Of a stretch of DNA of 64,000 nucleotides, positions 35,162 to 44,341 are shown in pieces (positions within the stretch are counted from its first letter, which is position 1; every line of letters starts with the position of its first letter). Position numbers and translations under genes: made by a program. This DNA is from an uncultured Eubacterium sp. (GTDB taxonomy: Bacteria; Bacillota; Clostridia; Lachnospirales; Lachnospiraceae): contig CAJTZX010000001.1 of NCBI GenBank assembly GCA_910584345.1, positions 121,816 through 185,815 on the forward strand, read 5' to 3'. The notes under the pieces are model-generated. The model did not search any database. It was not told the origin of the DNA and saw only the letters and a program-made list of their open reading frames with translations.

Positions 35162-37303
35162 TTACTCACATTCAGCAAACGCAGGCTGTTTCTTCCCTTG
35201 TTCGATCCATCCGTAAACAAGCTTTCCAACCTCTTTCCAGTCATCACGCATAGCAAACGCAATCATCTTTTTCTCACTGACCAGATACAGCATGTCACCT
35301 ACATAGACACTCCTCCAATACTTTCTGTCCGCCCATGTTCCATTCACCAGCGTACGTTCAATCCTGCTGATAAATTTGCCGTCTTTATAAGAAAATACGC
35401 GGTAATCTTCCAGATACTTTTCTGCATACGTTTTCGTTGTAAACGCAATCAGATTTTTTTTCTCACTGACCAGTACAGACTTATAATCATTCATTCCTTC
35501 ACAGTCATCGACCCCTTGCAGCACAAGTTTTGCTTCTTCCTTCACTTTCAAAGGATCTGAAATATCAAACATCGAAAGCTTTATGCCAACCGTCTCGCCG
35601 CTGTCCGGATTCGTCTCATAGCCAATGCCAAGCAGCTTATCGTCACTCCAAAAATGCAAGTATTCTGAGAATCCGGTCACTTTTAGCTCGCCAATAATTT
35701 GGGGATTCTTTGGATCCGAAAAATCTACGGTAAACAATGGATCCGTATTTCGGTATGTTACAAAATATCCGATATCACCCGCAAATCGCGCCGCATAAAT
35801 CTGCTCTCCTTTTGCCAATCCGGTCAGTTTTCCCGCTGCCTGCATATTTTCATCCAGCACATATACACGATTCTCCCATGGATCTGCACTCGTAACCGAA
35901 GTAAGCACAAGCAAATATCCACCCTTTTCATGAATGGCAAACGTATCCGTAATATTTCCCTTTACTGTCTTTGCAGCTACCGCACGTATCGTTCCATCCG
36001 CTTCCAATGCGAATCTGGCAATCCTCGTTCTGGAAGCTCCATTTACATAATCGTTAAGGTACAGATACACCGATGTGTTGCTGACATATAGGTTCGTATA
36101 TTGATTAATCAGCAGCTTTGTATCAAGAATACGGCTGTGATCTGCCAGATCAATCGCTGCCATCAAAAGTCCATGGCTGCCTCCCTTCTGCAAATAAATA
36201 CAATCCGAATGAACGACGCTGCCATTTACACTTGGCAGCCATTGTTTGAGTCCATCCTCTGACACCGCATTCTCTCTCAGCATATCATCCGAAATCTCCA
36301 TAGACTGCTCCGTAAAAAGATACAGGCGTGCGCCCGCTTTTCTGGATGTCTGATACCAGCCATCCTGCACAGCCGTATCTTTCAGCACAGGATTCTTCGG
36401 ATCTGAAAGATCATATGTTATTATTTTTGTAACCGGTTTCGCATCAATATATCGAACATCCGCTGTCTTTTGCTCCCCTTCCTTCTGCTGCAAAGATGTT
36501 TTTTCCGTCTGAACAATCACTGTCAGAAGCTTATCTGCCACATACATTTCACATATCTGATCTGTATCTTCGTCCATATCCGGCCGGATAGTCCCTGCTG
36601 CATACGGAACCGAACTGCGTACATCCAACGTCTGAATCTGATTTTCCTGCACCACATAAATAAAATTACCATCTGTCTTTACAACATCACTTTCATCGAT
36701 CCCTTCCACTTGCAGATTTGTGGTAGAAAAATCCTCCTTGTCCGCTGTCTGACTGCTGTCTGATCTATCTTTTTGAAGCTCTGATCTTGGAGACGACCAC
36801 GCACTCTTATCGTTATAACTATTATTTGCATGATCTGCATCATCACTCGCCGCACCCTCCGTCATCGCGTCTTTCTCCTGTTTCATCTGCCATGCTGACG
36901 TCTCTTTTAATACATCATAAACAGCGCCATAATCTGAGGCCAAAGTATACATTTTACCCAATTTCTTTGCAGAAACTTTCTGCTGCATACGGACTGCTTT
37001 GCTGTCATCAGCATCCTGCTCCTTTGTATCCGATATCCGGTCTTTCTGATCTTCTGTGTGGCTACTCCCGCCATTCTGCATCTGGTTGCTTGGCATCATT
37101 CGCACACCATTTTGTGAAACAAACAATCCGGCTCCAAAGCACAGGCACAGACATGCCGCTGCTGCTATCGTTCTGTAATGGTTCCCTGTTTTATTCTGTC
37201 TTCCTTTTAGCTGCCGTCTCACCTGATCCGGCTGTAAATGTTTCGGCACAGGCAAATCCTGCGCTGAATCAGCAATTTTTTCCAACATCTCCCGTTCATC
37301 CAT
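35162..37303 (-). CDS. Membrane protein with secreted beta-propeller domain
   Basis: A 713-aa protein. Residues 1-~42 are cytoplasmic, ~43-62 form one membrane helix, ~65-180 are low-complexity charged linker, and the rest is a large beta-propeller of the PF09826 (Beta_propel) kind, seen in the VEGIDESDVVKTDGNFIYVV segment and repeated DLSDPKNP motifs. It follows an ECF sigma gene by 37 nt, so the cytoplasmic piece may hold the sigma factor inactive until the outer propeller senses a signal; this is inference. The start follows GGAGGG by seven nt. Confidence 0.82.
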   Translation of the reverse strand: MDEREMLEKIADSAQDLPVPKHLQPDQVRRQLKGRQNKTGNHYRTIAAAACLCLCFGAGLFVSQNGVRMMPSNQMQNGGSSHTEDQKDRISDTKEQDADDSKAVRMQQKVSAKKLGKMYTLASDYGAVYDVLKETSAWQMKQEKDAMTEGAASDDADHANNSYNDKSAWSSPRSELQKDRSDSSQTADKEDFSTTNLQVEGIDESDVVKTDGNFIYVVQENQIQTLDVRSSVPYAAGTIRPDMDEDTDQICEMYVADKLLTVIVQTEKTSLQQKEGEQKTADVRYIDAKPVTKIITYDLSDPKNPVLKDTAVQDGWYQTSRKAGARLYLFTEQSMEISDDMLRENAVSEDGLKQWLPSVNGSVVHSDCIYLQKGGSHGLLMAAIDLADHSRILDTKLLINQYTNLYVSNTSVYLYLNDYVNGASRTRIARFALEADGTIRAVAAKTVKGNITDTFAIHEKGGYLLVLTSVTSADPWENRVYVLDENMQAAGKLTGLAKGEQIYAARFAGDIGYFVTYRNTDPLFTVDFSDPKNPQIIGELKVTGFSEYLHFWSDDKLLGIGYETNPDSGETVGIKLSMFDISDPLKVKEEAKLVLQGVDDCEGMNDYKSVLVSEKKNLIAFTTKTYAEKYLEDYRVFSYKDGKFISRIERTLVNGTWADRKYWRSVYVGDMLYLVSEKKMIAFAMRDDWKEVGKLVYGWIEQGKKQPAFAECE

Positions 37304-37340
37304 ATTGATACCCTCCAGACTTTTTTCTCTAACCTGAACT

Positions 37341-37859
37341 TTACTTTAACTTTTCTTTCATTTTTTTCAGTGCACGGCTTTCTTTGGAACGGACTGTATT
37401 TTCATTCATATGTAGCTGCTTCGCAATCTCCTTGCTCGTATATCCTGCAAATATATGCATTGCAATAATCATCCGTTCTTCAGACGATAATTCCTGATAC
37501 AGCATCCGCACCTGCACATGCTCCGCCGCATCGACAGCCGCCCCGGGTGCAGTAAGCTGCTCTGACAATTCCCTGGAAAGCTCCACTGTCTTGTTCGTGT
37601 ACTCTTTTAGTTTTCTTTTGCACTTCGCAGACAGTATTTTAAATATCCATCCTTTGAATGCATCTTCCTTCCGCAATCTTCGAATAGACACAAATGCATC
37701 CGTAACTGTCTCGCTGACCGCATCCTGTGCGTCCACAGGATCTTTTAACGTATAAACTGCAAACCGGTATAAATCTTCATAAACTTCCTGATACAAATCA
37801 GCAAATGCATCTGCACTTCCATGCTTTGCCTGACGCACCAGCTCCAAATATTGATCCAT
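37341..37859 (-). CDS. ECF-type RNA polymerase sigma factor
   Basis: A 172-aa sigma-70 family protein with region 2 (SADAFADLYQEVYEDLYRFAVYTLKDPVDAQDAVSETV...) in residues ~13-80 and region 4 (GYTSKEIAKQLHMNENTVRSKESRALKKMKEKL) near the C-terminus, without regions 1 and 3. Such factors direct stress or envelope regulons. The next gene encodes its likely membrane partner. A TGCAAC-type box sits upstream on the minus strand, suggesting autoregulation. Confidence 0.9.
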   Translation of the reverse strand: MDQYLELVRQAKHGSADAFADLYQEVYEDLYRFAVYTLKDPVDAQDAVSETVTDAFVSIRRLRKEDAFKGWIFKILSAKCKRKLKEYTNKTVELSRELSEQLTAPGAAVDAAEHVQVRMLYQELSSEERMIIAMHIFAGYTSKEIAKQLHMNENTVRSKESRALKKMKEKLK

Positions 37860-37955
37860 GACATGCCTCCCGGATTCTTTTCTGCAAATAATTACTGTAC
37901 ACTAATATAGTGTCAGATCATGTACATTTTGTTGCAGAAAATTCAAAAAAATATA

Positions 37956-37984
37956 GCGTGTTTAAGAACTTATCTTAAACACGC
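37956..37984 (-). terminator. Terminator of the GH13 glycosidase gene
   Basis: A 12-bp perfect stem GCGTGTTTAAGA/TCTTAAACACGC with a 5-nt loop, followed on the minus strand by ATATTTTTTTG. Confidence 0.9.
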
Positions 37985-38063
37985 CGTATATCTTCTCTCT
38001 CCTTATCATTCCTTATCATTCATTATAAATAAACTATGCTATTCCATTTTTCTCCAAAACAGG

Positions 38064-40178
38064 TCAATCTTTTCGCCTCAGCACTACCGAAGAATGTTTT
38101 GGCAGCATAATCTTTAATCGGCCTTCCGACACCTGATACACAACAGGTACTACTGAATATCCATTTTCATTTGTAAAAATCAACTGTTCAAGCTGCACAG
38201 ACATTGGTATTCCTGCTGCCCACACGGAAACATCTGCTTCTCTGCTGCCATCTGCATTGTTTACAAGCACAACGAGCTGTTCTTTTCTGTTAAAACGCGC
38301 ATAGCACAACAGATTATGTTCTCCCTGCAAAAACTTCACAGAACCGGTACGAAGCGCCTGATGCTCTTTATGAATGCGGATGATTTCTCTATGAAATGCG
38401 ATCAGCTCTTTATCCTCTCTGCCCCATGGATAGGTCCTGCGGTTATCCGGATCGGTAAACCCGCACACGCCAGCTTCATCTCCATAATACAACGTCGGCG
38501 CTCCCGGCCATGTCATTTGGATAACGACCGCCTCCCGTAATACACCTTTATTGACTCCCTCAGAAGCAGCCTGTGCACCTAGCGTATCAATACGTCCCGG
38601 CCTGTGATTTGTCCTGGTCAGGAAACGGGAATGGTCATGATTAGACAGCTGGTTCATAGAACAATACAACGAAGGCGTCAAAAAGCTTGTCATATAATGA
38701 TTCATGGAGCCTTCAAAATTGCCTATATTCCCAAGCGTACATTCCTGAAAACTATCGCTGTGCTTTTCCATTCCGGTTAAAAACCAGGTCACAGGTTCCA
38801 TAAACGCATCATAGTTCATAATCGTATCCCACTGATCGCCGGACAGCCAGTTTTTCGGATCTCCATAATGCTCCGCTAAAATAATTGCATTTGGATTCGC
38901 TGACTTAACCGCTTTGCGGAAATCACGCCAAAATTGATGGTTAAACCGCTCACTGTATCCCAAATCCGCTGCGACATCCAGCCGCCAGCCATCCGCATTG
39001 TACGGCGGGGATACCCATTTTTTTCCAATCTCCAATATATATTGATATAATTCCTCTGATTCTTCATAATTCAGCTTAGGCAGTGTATCATGCTCCCACC
39101 AGCCGTCATAAGATTTATTATGCGGCCAGGCATTTTGGTCATTGAATTTAAAATATCCCCGGTATGGACTTTCCCCGGATACATACGCTCCCGGTGCGTA
39201 CCCTTCCTGTCCGTTGTACAACTCTTCTCTGTCCATCCACTTATTAAAAGAACCACAGTGATTAAATACACCGTCTAATATGACTTTCATACCTCGTCTG
39301 TGTATTTCTTCAACAAGCTCCGCAAAAAACTGATTACTTGCCTCCAGATTCCGCTTATCTGTAACTCTTTTTATATACCGTTCCGCCAGCCGGTTATCAA
39401 CAGACCCTTGCGCCAGCAGCGCTCCGCCGTCTTCTACAATCTTTCCATAATGCGGGTCTATATAATCATAATCCTGAATGTCATATTTATGATTCGATGG
39501 CGATACAAACAACGGATTAAAATAGATAACTTCTATCCCAAGGTTTTGCAGATAATCCAGTTTTTTACGCACCCCTTCCAGATCTCCGCCATAAAATTCC
39601 GCGACACTAAAACTGGACGGTACTTTATCCCAGTTTTCGATTTTCTGACTTGGTGTGCGAATATAAAAGTACTCGTTTGTCTCTACATCATTTCCTGCAT
39701 CCCCATTATAAAAACGATCTACTAAAATCTGATACATAACTGCGCCTTTCGCCCAGTCCGGAGTCGAAAAACCTGGAACAATCCGGAAACTGTACTGCGG
39801 ACGCAGCTCTTTTGTCGGTCCATAATTATCATAATATAGTGTCAGCATCCCGTCTGCTACCTGAAAATAATAATCAAACGGCTGATCTGTCATCACAACT
39901 GTGTATGCATAATAATCAAATTCTTCACAGGTCTCTTCTTTTTTCATCTGATATTCCTGTCCATTGCCACACAAAAATACGGCATCAACATTGTCTTTTT
40001 TCGTGCGGAAACGAATCGTTACTTCTTCCCCTTCTTTTGGCTCCGGCGGCTCCCTGTAATCCGCCGTTCCGTCTGAGAAAAGCACCTGCTTGTATAGCAC
40101 CGGACGCATCTGCATCATATAGCGCTGTATTCTGTTTAGTTCGTATATTGATTTACTTTCCATCTCCACAAGCTCCAT
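38064..40178 (-). CDS. GH13 alpha-glycosidase, neopullulanase/cyclomaltodextrinase type
   Basis: A 704-aa GH13 enzyme with an N-terminal beta-domain (~1-135), TIM barrel and C-terminal beta domain. GH13 motifs: DGVFNHCG (302-309), GWRLDVAADL with nucleophile Asp401, AEHYGDP with acid/base Glu436, and SNHDHSRF with Asp515. The calcium/dimer-type N-domain fits intracellular maltodextrin hydrolases; no signal peptide is present, so it acts inside the cell on maltodextrins. The start may be ATG 40178 or ATG 40163, the latter with GGAG nine nt upstream. Confidence 0.88.
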   Translation of the reverse strand: MELVEMESKSIYELNRIQRYMMQMRPVLYKQVLFSDGTADYREPPEPKEGEEVTIRFRTKKDNVDAVFLCGNGQEYQMKKEETCEEFDYYAYTVVMTDQPFDYYFQVADGMLTLYYDNYGPTKELRPQYSFRIVPGFSTPDWAKGAVMYQILVDRFYNGDAGNDVETNEYFYIRTPSQKIENWDKVPSSFSVAEFYGGDLEGVRKKLDYLQNLGIEVIYFNPLFVSPSNHKYDIQDYDYIDPHYGKIVEDGGALLAQGSVDNRLAERYIKRVTDKRNLEASNQFFAELVEEIHRRGMKVILDGVFNHCGSFNKWMDREELYNGQEGYAPGAYVSGESPYRGYFKFNDQNAWPHNKSYDGWWEHDTLPKLNYEESEELYQYILEIGKKWVSPPYNADGWRLDVAADLGYSERFNHQFWRDFRKAVKSANPNAIILAEHYGDPKNWLSGDQWDTIMNYDAFMEPVTWFLTGMEKHSDSFQECTLGNIGNFEGSMNHYMTSFLTPSLYCSMNQLSNHDHSRFLTRTNHRPGRIDTLGAQAASEGVNKGVLREAVVIQMTWPGAPTLYYGDEAGVCGFTDPDNRRTYPWGREDKELIAFHREIIRIHKEHQALRTGSVKFLQGEHNLLCYARFNRKEQLVVLVNNADGSREADVSVWAAGIPMSVQLEQLIFTNENGYSVVPVVYQVSEGRLKIMLPKHSSVVLRRKD

Positions 40179-40322
40179 ATTCTCTTTTTCGTCTTCTTTG
40201 TTAAGTATATCCTATCTTTCCAAAATAATCTATAGCATATCTGAACAAAAATCAACCTGTGCGAAAAAATAGCATTCTTATGCGAAAAACCAGGAATCAA
40301 AACATCGTTTTTTAACCAAAAG

Positions 40323-40352
40323 TAAAACAGACAGCTTGCGCTGTCTGTTTTA
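40323..40352 (-). terminator. Strong hairpin, terminator of ftsH (or attenuator before the GH13 gene)
   Basis: A 13-bp perfect stem TAAAACAGACAGC/GCTGTCTGTTTTA with a 4-nt loop, followed by CTTTTGG on the minus strand. On the plus strand it ends immediately before AGGAGAAGG and a small frame. Confidence 0.75.
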
Positions 40353-40370
40353 GGAGAAGGTATTTTTACT

Positions 40371-40445
40371 ATGGGGTATAGCAAAAACTATATAATGTAT
40401 TGGGGGGTTTTTACGTTAATTATAATACCATCTTTGCACAGATAA
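40371..40445 (+). CDS. Possible 24-aa hydrophobic peptide
   Basis: ATG 40371 to TAA 40443-40445, MGYSKNYIMYWGVFTLIIIP..., with AGGAGAAGG ten nt upstream right after a hairpin. Composition fits a single membrane helix. No promoter is obvious on this strand, so this may be chance. Confidence 0.25.
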   Translation: MGYSKNYIMYWGVFTLIIIPSLHR

Positions 40446-40543
40446 GTGTGCACAAACTTCCAAAAATATCTATATTTTTTTTGTGCATTTCATCTATTAA
40501 GTTTGATTTGCCAAAACAGGAAACCCCAAATTTTGCACAGCTT

Positions 40544-42394
40544 TTATCCTTCCATCAATGGTATCTCTTTCTTATCTGAAAACAGTGCTTCAAACTCTTC
40601 TCTGCTGATTTTCTCTTTCTCCAAAAGCAGATCTGCACATTGATGCAGCACCTGCTCATATTGATGAATAATCTCCCTTGCTTTGACATAGCATTCATCA
40701 ATAATGCGCTTGACTTCATTATCAATCAGTGTAGCCACATTTTCCCCATATCCTTTTGTATGAGCCAAATCTCTACCGATAAATACTTCATTATCATCTT
40801 CATCATAACAGATCAGCCCCAGATTTTCAGACATACCATATTTAGTAACCATTGCCTTTGCCATTGCAGTTGCCTGCTTAATGTCCTGCGAAGCGCCTGT
40901 TGTAATATCGTCAAAAATCAGTTCTTCCGCAACACGTCCGCCCAGATCTACTACTATTTCCTGAAGCATACGGCCCTTTGTATTAAACATTTCGTCTTTT
41001 TCCGGCAGCGGCATCGTATAGCCCGCAGCTCCGGCTCCGGTCGGTATAATAGATACCGAATACACTGGCCCAACGTCCGGCAGCACATGAAATAAAATTG
41101 CATGCCCAGCTTCGTGAAATGCTGTAATTCTCTTTTCTTTTTCACTGATAATCCGGCTCTTCTTTTCTGCCCCAATTCCTACTTTTACAAAAGAATTGCG
41201 GATATCGTCCAGCCTGATATAGCCACGGTCTGCCTTCGCCGCCCGGATAGCAGCCTCATTTAACAGATTTTCCAGATCAGCTCCGGTAAATCCTGCTGTC
41301 GTCTGCGCGATCTGTTTTAAATCTACATCATCGCTCAGCGGTTTATTTTTGGCATGCACATGCAGGATTTCTTCCCTGCCGCCGACATCTGGTCTGCCGA
41401 CATGGACTTTTCTGTCAAAGCGCCCCGGCCGCATAATCGCCGGATCCAGAATATCCACACGGTTTGTCGCCGCCATAACAATAATGCCTTCATTGACGCC
41501 AAAACCATCCATCTCTACTAACATCTGGTTGAGCGTCTGCTCGCGTTCATCGTGTCCGCCTCCCATACCGGTTCCACGACGTCTGGCAACCGCATCAATC
41601 TCATCAATAAATACAATACAAGGAGCATTTTTCTTTGCATCTTCAAACAAATCACGTACACGTGAAGCTCCGACACCGACAAACATTTCCACAAAATCGG
41701 AACCAGAGATACTAAAAAATGGCACACCCGCTTCTCCCGCAACTGCCTTTGCAAGCAGCGTTTTACCGGTTCCCGGAGGCCCTACAAGCAGTACTCCCTT
41801 TGGGATTCTGGCTCCCAGCTTTGTATATTTGCCTGGTTCACGTAAAAAATCTACGATTTCTTCCAGTTCTTCCTTTTCTTCTTTCAGTCCGGCAACTTTC
41901 GAAAAGTTGACAGATTTTGCTTCATCTGTATACATTCTGGCACGGCTCTTGCCGAAATTCATCATTTTCGGACCGCCCCCTCCACCTGCAGACTGATTGA
42001 TATTATTCATAATAATAAACAGAATAAACATCGCTCCAAAAATAATCAGATATGGAAGCCACGTGGACAACCAGCTTGCCTTTGGAATATTTTTCAGTAG
42101 ATAATTGTAAAAGTCATTTTGCTTTAGGTATTCCTGCTCCTGATTGACATCCGATACGATGATCTCATGCCTGTCGGCATCATCTTTGAGCGTTACAATA
42201 AGCGTACCTGTCGGCGTTTCAGCATTCTGCTCAATAATGACAGAATAAACTTTATCTGCTTCTAAATCTGTCTGATACTGGTGATACGTATACGTATCTG
42301 ACGTAATATCCGTCTCACTTAAAAAATACCATATGCCAACCACTCCTAACACAAGGATGGCATACAAAACAAAACCTCGATAACCTCTCTTCAA
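40544..42394 (-). CDS. ftsH: ATP-dependent zinc metalloprotease FtsH
   Basis: A 616-aa membrane protease that degrades membrane and regulatory proteins. Two N-terminal helices (GFVLYAILVLGVVGIWYFL; LPYLIIFGAMFILFIIM) flank a short outer domain; the AAA module carries Walker A GPPGTGKT (205-212) and the second region of homology (MRPGRFDRKV); the protease site is HEAGH (427-431). The start codon is TTG, seven nt after AGGAGG. Last gene of spoIIE-tilS-hpt-ftsH, the order found in Bacillus. Confidence 0.96.
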   Translation of the reverse strand: MKRGYRGFVLYAILVLGVVGIWYFLSETDITSDTYTYHQYQTDLEADKVYSVIIEQNAETPTGTLIVTLKDDADRHEIIVSDVNQEQEYLKQNDFYNYLLKNIPKASWLSTWLPYLIIFGAMFILFIIMNNINQSAGGGGGPKMMNFGKSRARMYTDEAKSVNFSKVAGLKEEKEELEEIVDFLREPGKYTKLGARIPKGVLLVGPPGTGKTLLAKAVAGEAGVPFFSISGSDFVEMFVGVGASRVRDLFEDAKKNAPCIVFIDEIDAVARRRGTGMGGGHDEREQTLNQMLVEMDGFGVNEGIIVMAATNRVDILDPAIMRPGRFDRKVHVGRPDVGGREEILHVHAKNKPLSDDVDLKQIAQTTAGFTGADLENLLNEAAIRAAKADRGYIRLDDIRNSFVKVGIGAEKKSRIISEKEKRITAFHEAGHAILFHVLPDVGPVYSVSIIPTGAGAAGYTMPLPEKDEMFNTKGRMLQEIVVDLGGRVAEELIFDDITTGASQDIKQATAMAKAMVTKYGMSENLGLICYDEDDNEVFIGRDLAHTKGYGENVATLIDNEVKRIIDECYVKAREIIHQYEQVLHQCADLLLEKEKISREEFEALFSDKKEIPLMEG

Positions 42395-42408
42395 GTTATA
42401 ACCTCCTT

Positions 42409-42933
42409 CTACTCACCCTCTACGACTCCAATATAAGGAAGATTTCTGTATTTTTGTGCATAATCCATCCCATACCCTATGACAAATTTATTTGGAATCA
42501 CGAATCCGTTATAATCCACCGGCACCTGTACGATGCGCCGCTCCGGTTTATCTAACAGCGTACAAAGCTTCAGACTTTTCGGTTTACGCGCACGCAGATT
42601 GTCTAGCAGCAGGCTCAGCGTCCTCCCGGTATCTATAATATCCTCTACTACAATCACATGTCTGCCCGCAATATCTTCAATCAGGTCTTTCGTGATATTC
42701 ACCTGCCCGCTGGAACTTGTAGCTGCACCATAACTGGACGCTTCCATAAAGTCCAGTATCACCGGTACGGTAATCCGCTTGGTCAATTCCGTACAAAAAT
42801 AAACTCCGCCGCGCAAAATTCCGATTGCAACAATCTCTTCTCCTTTATAATCTTCATTGATCTGCGCAGCAATCTCTGCAATTCGTGCATTTACCTCTTC
42901 CTCTGAAATCATTACATGAATCTGTTCTTTCAT
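42409..42933 (-). CDS. hpt: Hypoxanthine phosphoribosyltransferase
   Basis: A 174-aa purine salvage enzyme. The PRPP-binding loop VVEDIIDTGRTL and the N-terminal LRGGVYF segment are typical of HPRT. The start at 42933 (MKEQIHVM) follows GGAGG by eight nt; it lies inside tilS, which it overlaps by 80 nt. It is 14 nt upstream of ftsH. Confidence 0.94.
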   Translation of the reverse strand: MKEQIHVMISEEEVNARIAEIAAQINEDYKGEEIVAIGILRGGVYFCTELTKRITVPVILDFMEASSYGAATSSSGQVNITKDLIEDIAGRHVIVVEDIIDTGRTLSLLLDNLRARKPKSLKLCTLLDKPERRIVQVPVDYNGFVIPNKFVIGYGMDYAQKYRNLPYIGVVEGE

Positions 42934-44329
42934 CCTCTCTTCCTCCGCAAAAAGTAACCTCCAATATTCTTCTGGTGTGTTCATTCACTTTATAATAACT
43001 GCTGATTCTATAACCAACTATCCACATAATATGAGAACCGTCAGCCAGCAGCAGCAGCCGATCTCGTTCCTTGACAGGAATCTTCTCATTAACCAGATAT
43101 TTTTTTAGCTTCTGATGGTTACCAAAAGCATCTATTGCCAGAAAATCTCCCGGCTGCCTGTTTCTTACACAGAATCCATGCTTTATCTTATCATAATCAA
43201 AGCATTTCGTATACTTCTTTTTGGAAATTTGTGACATATGCTCAGAAATATCTTCGATTATATGAAACGAAAACTGCTTTTTCAGATAATCCCCCTTATT
43301 TACAGCCATATTCTCTGCATTTTTCACATTTTTTACAAAGCGAATTTCCACACCACTGTAAACTCTTACCGCCTGCATTTTATAAGGAAGCTGTATCTGT
43401 CTTCCGTTTTGCCGGTGAAAAAGCTCCTGAATCTGGCGGATATGGTCCCTTGTAAGATCTTTTCTGCTCCCTGCTAATGTCCCAAGCAGCCGATACAACA
43501 TTTCACCCTGAATCACTGCATCCAGATTTAAAAATACATCTTTTTTAATCTCTGCGCCATCCGCAAACATTCTGCAGCATGTTTCCTGTGCAGCTGCCGC
43601 CTGTTTTTCCAAATAATTTCCGATCTCACGTAACTGCTGTGCTGTCTGATACATATGCTCTGCTGCACATCCATTGATTTCACATAACACCGGCAGCACC
43701 CGATGTCTGATCTGATTTCTGCTATATACATCCATCTCATTGGTCGCATCCGTACAAAAATCCTGCCCCATCTGCTCTAAATAGGCTTCTATTTCCTGCC
43801 TGCTGATATGCAGCAGCGGCCGTATCACATCCCCGTTTACCGGTGCGATAGCCGCCAATCCATGAATCCCTGTTCCTCTCACCAGATGAAACAGCATCGT
43901 TTCTGCATGATCCTGCAGATGATGTGCAACTGCAATCTTTACTTTCTGTCCAGGATACTTTTTCTTTTCGTCTCGAAAAGCCTGATATCGTAAAACTCTG
44001 CCAGCCTCTTCCTCACTCATTCCATGCGCATGCGCATACTCCGGCACCTGATAATGGCAGATATGACACTGTATGCGATGTTTTTCACAAAAAGACCTGA
44101 CAAACTCTGCATCTTGCTCGGCCTCAGCTCCACGGATGCCATGTTCCACATGTACGACAGATATTCGATAATCTAAAACATCACGCAGCTTTAGTAAAAC
44201 AAGCAGCAGGCAGATAGAATCAGCCCCGCCAGAAACTCCGACTACGAGATGATCTCCTGCTTCAATCATTTGATGCTGTATCATAAACTTTTTTACCTTT
44301 TGTATGATGGTACTGCTATTTACATCCAT
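42854..44329 (-). CDS. tilS: tRNA(Ile)-lysidine synthase
   Basis: A 491-aa enzyme that converts C34 of tRNA-Ile2 to lysidine. The N-terminal PP-loop SGGADS (33-38) and the HHLQDHAETMLFHLVRGTG segment mark the ATPase; the C-terminal domain ends with WIVGYRISSYYKV. The last ~25 residues are read in another frame of hpt and are Cys/Arg-rich, so the stop may be displaced relative to relatives. Starts 12 nt after spoIIE. Confidence 0.92.
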   Translation of the reverse strand: MDVNSSTIIQKVKKFMIQHQMIEAGDHLVVGVSGGADSICLLLVLLKLRDVLDYRISVVHVEHGIRGAEAEQDAEFVRSFCEKHRIQCHICHYQVPEYAHAHGMSEEEAGRVLRYQAFRDEKKKYPGQKVKIAVAHHLQDHAETMLFHLVRGTGIHGLAAIAPVNGDVIRPLLHISRQEIEAYLEQMGQDFCTDATNEMDVYSRNQIRHRVLPVLCEINGCAAEHMYQTAQQLREIGNYLEKQAAAAQETCCRMFADGAEIKKDVFLNLDAVIQGEMLYRLLGTLAGSRKDLTRDHIRQIQELFHRQNGRQIQLPYKMQAVRVYSGVEIRFVKNVKNAENMAVNKGDYLKKQFSFHIIEDISEHMSQISKKKYTKCFDYDKIKHGFCVRNRQPGDFLAIDAFGNHQKLKKYLVNEKIPVKERDRLLLLADGSHIMWIVGYRISSYYKVNEHTRRILEVTFCGGREDERTDSCNDFRGRGKCTNCRDCCADQ

Positions 44330-44341
44330 TGCTCCTATTCC

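Larger units (their letters stand above)
40179..40543. other. 365-nt region between ftsH and the GH13 gene
   Basis: It holds the ftsH terminator hairpin, an inverted repeat TGCACA-gataag-TGTGCA (40435-40452), a minus-strand TATAAT (40424-40419) with no convincing -35, and a small plus-strand open frame (40371-40445). No larger gene. Confidence 0.5.

Noticed and set aside
40400..40450. Minus-strand promoter (TATAAT 40424-40419) upstream of the GH13 gene
   Set aside because: No acceptable -35 hexamer at 16-18 nt; mentioned only as a weak site.
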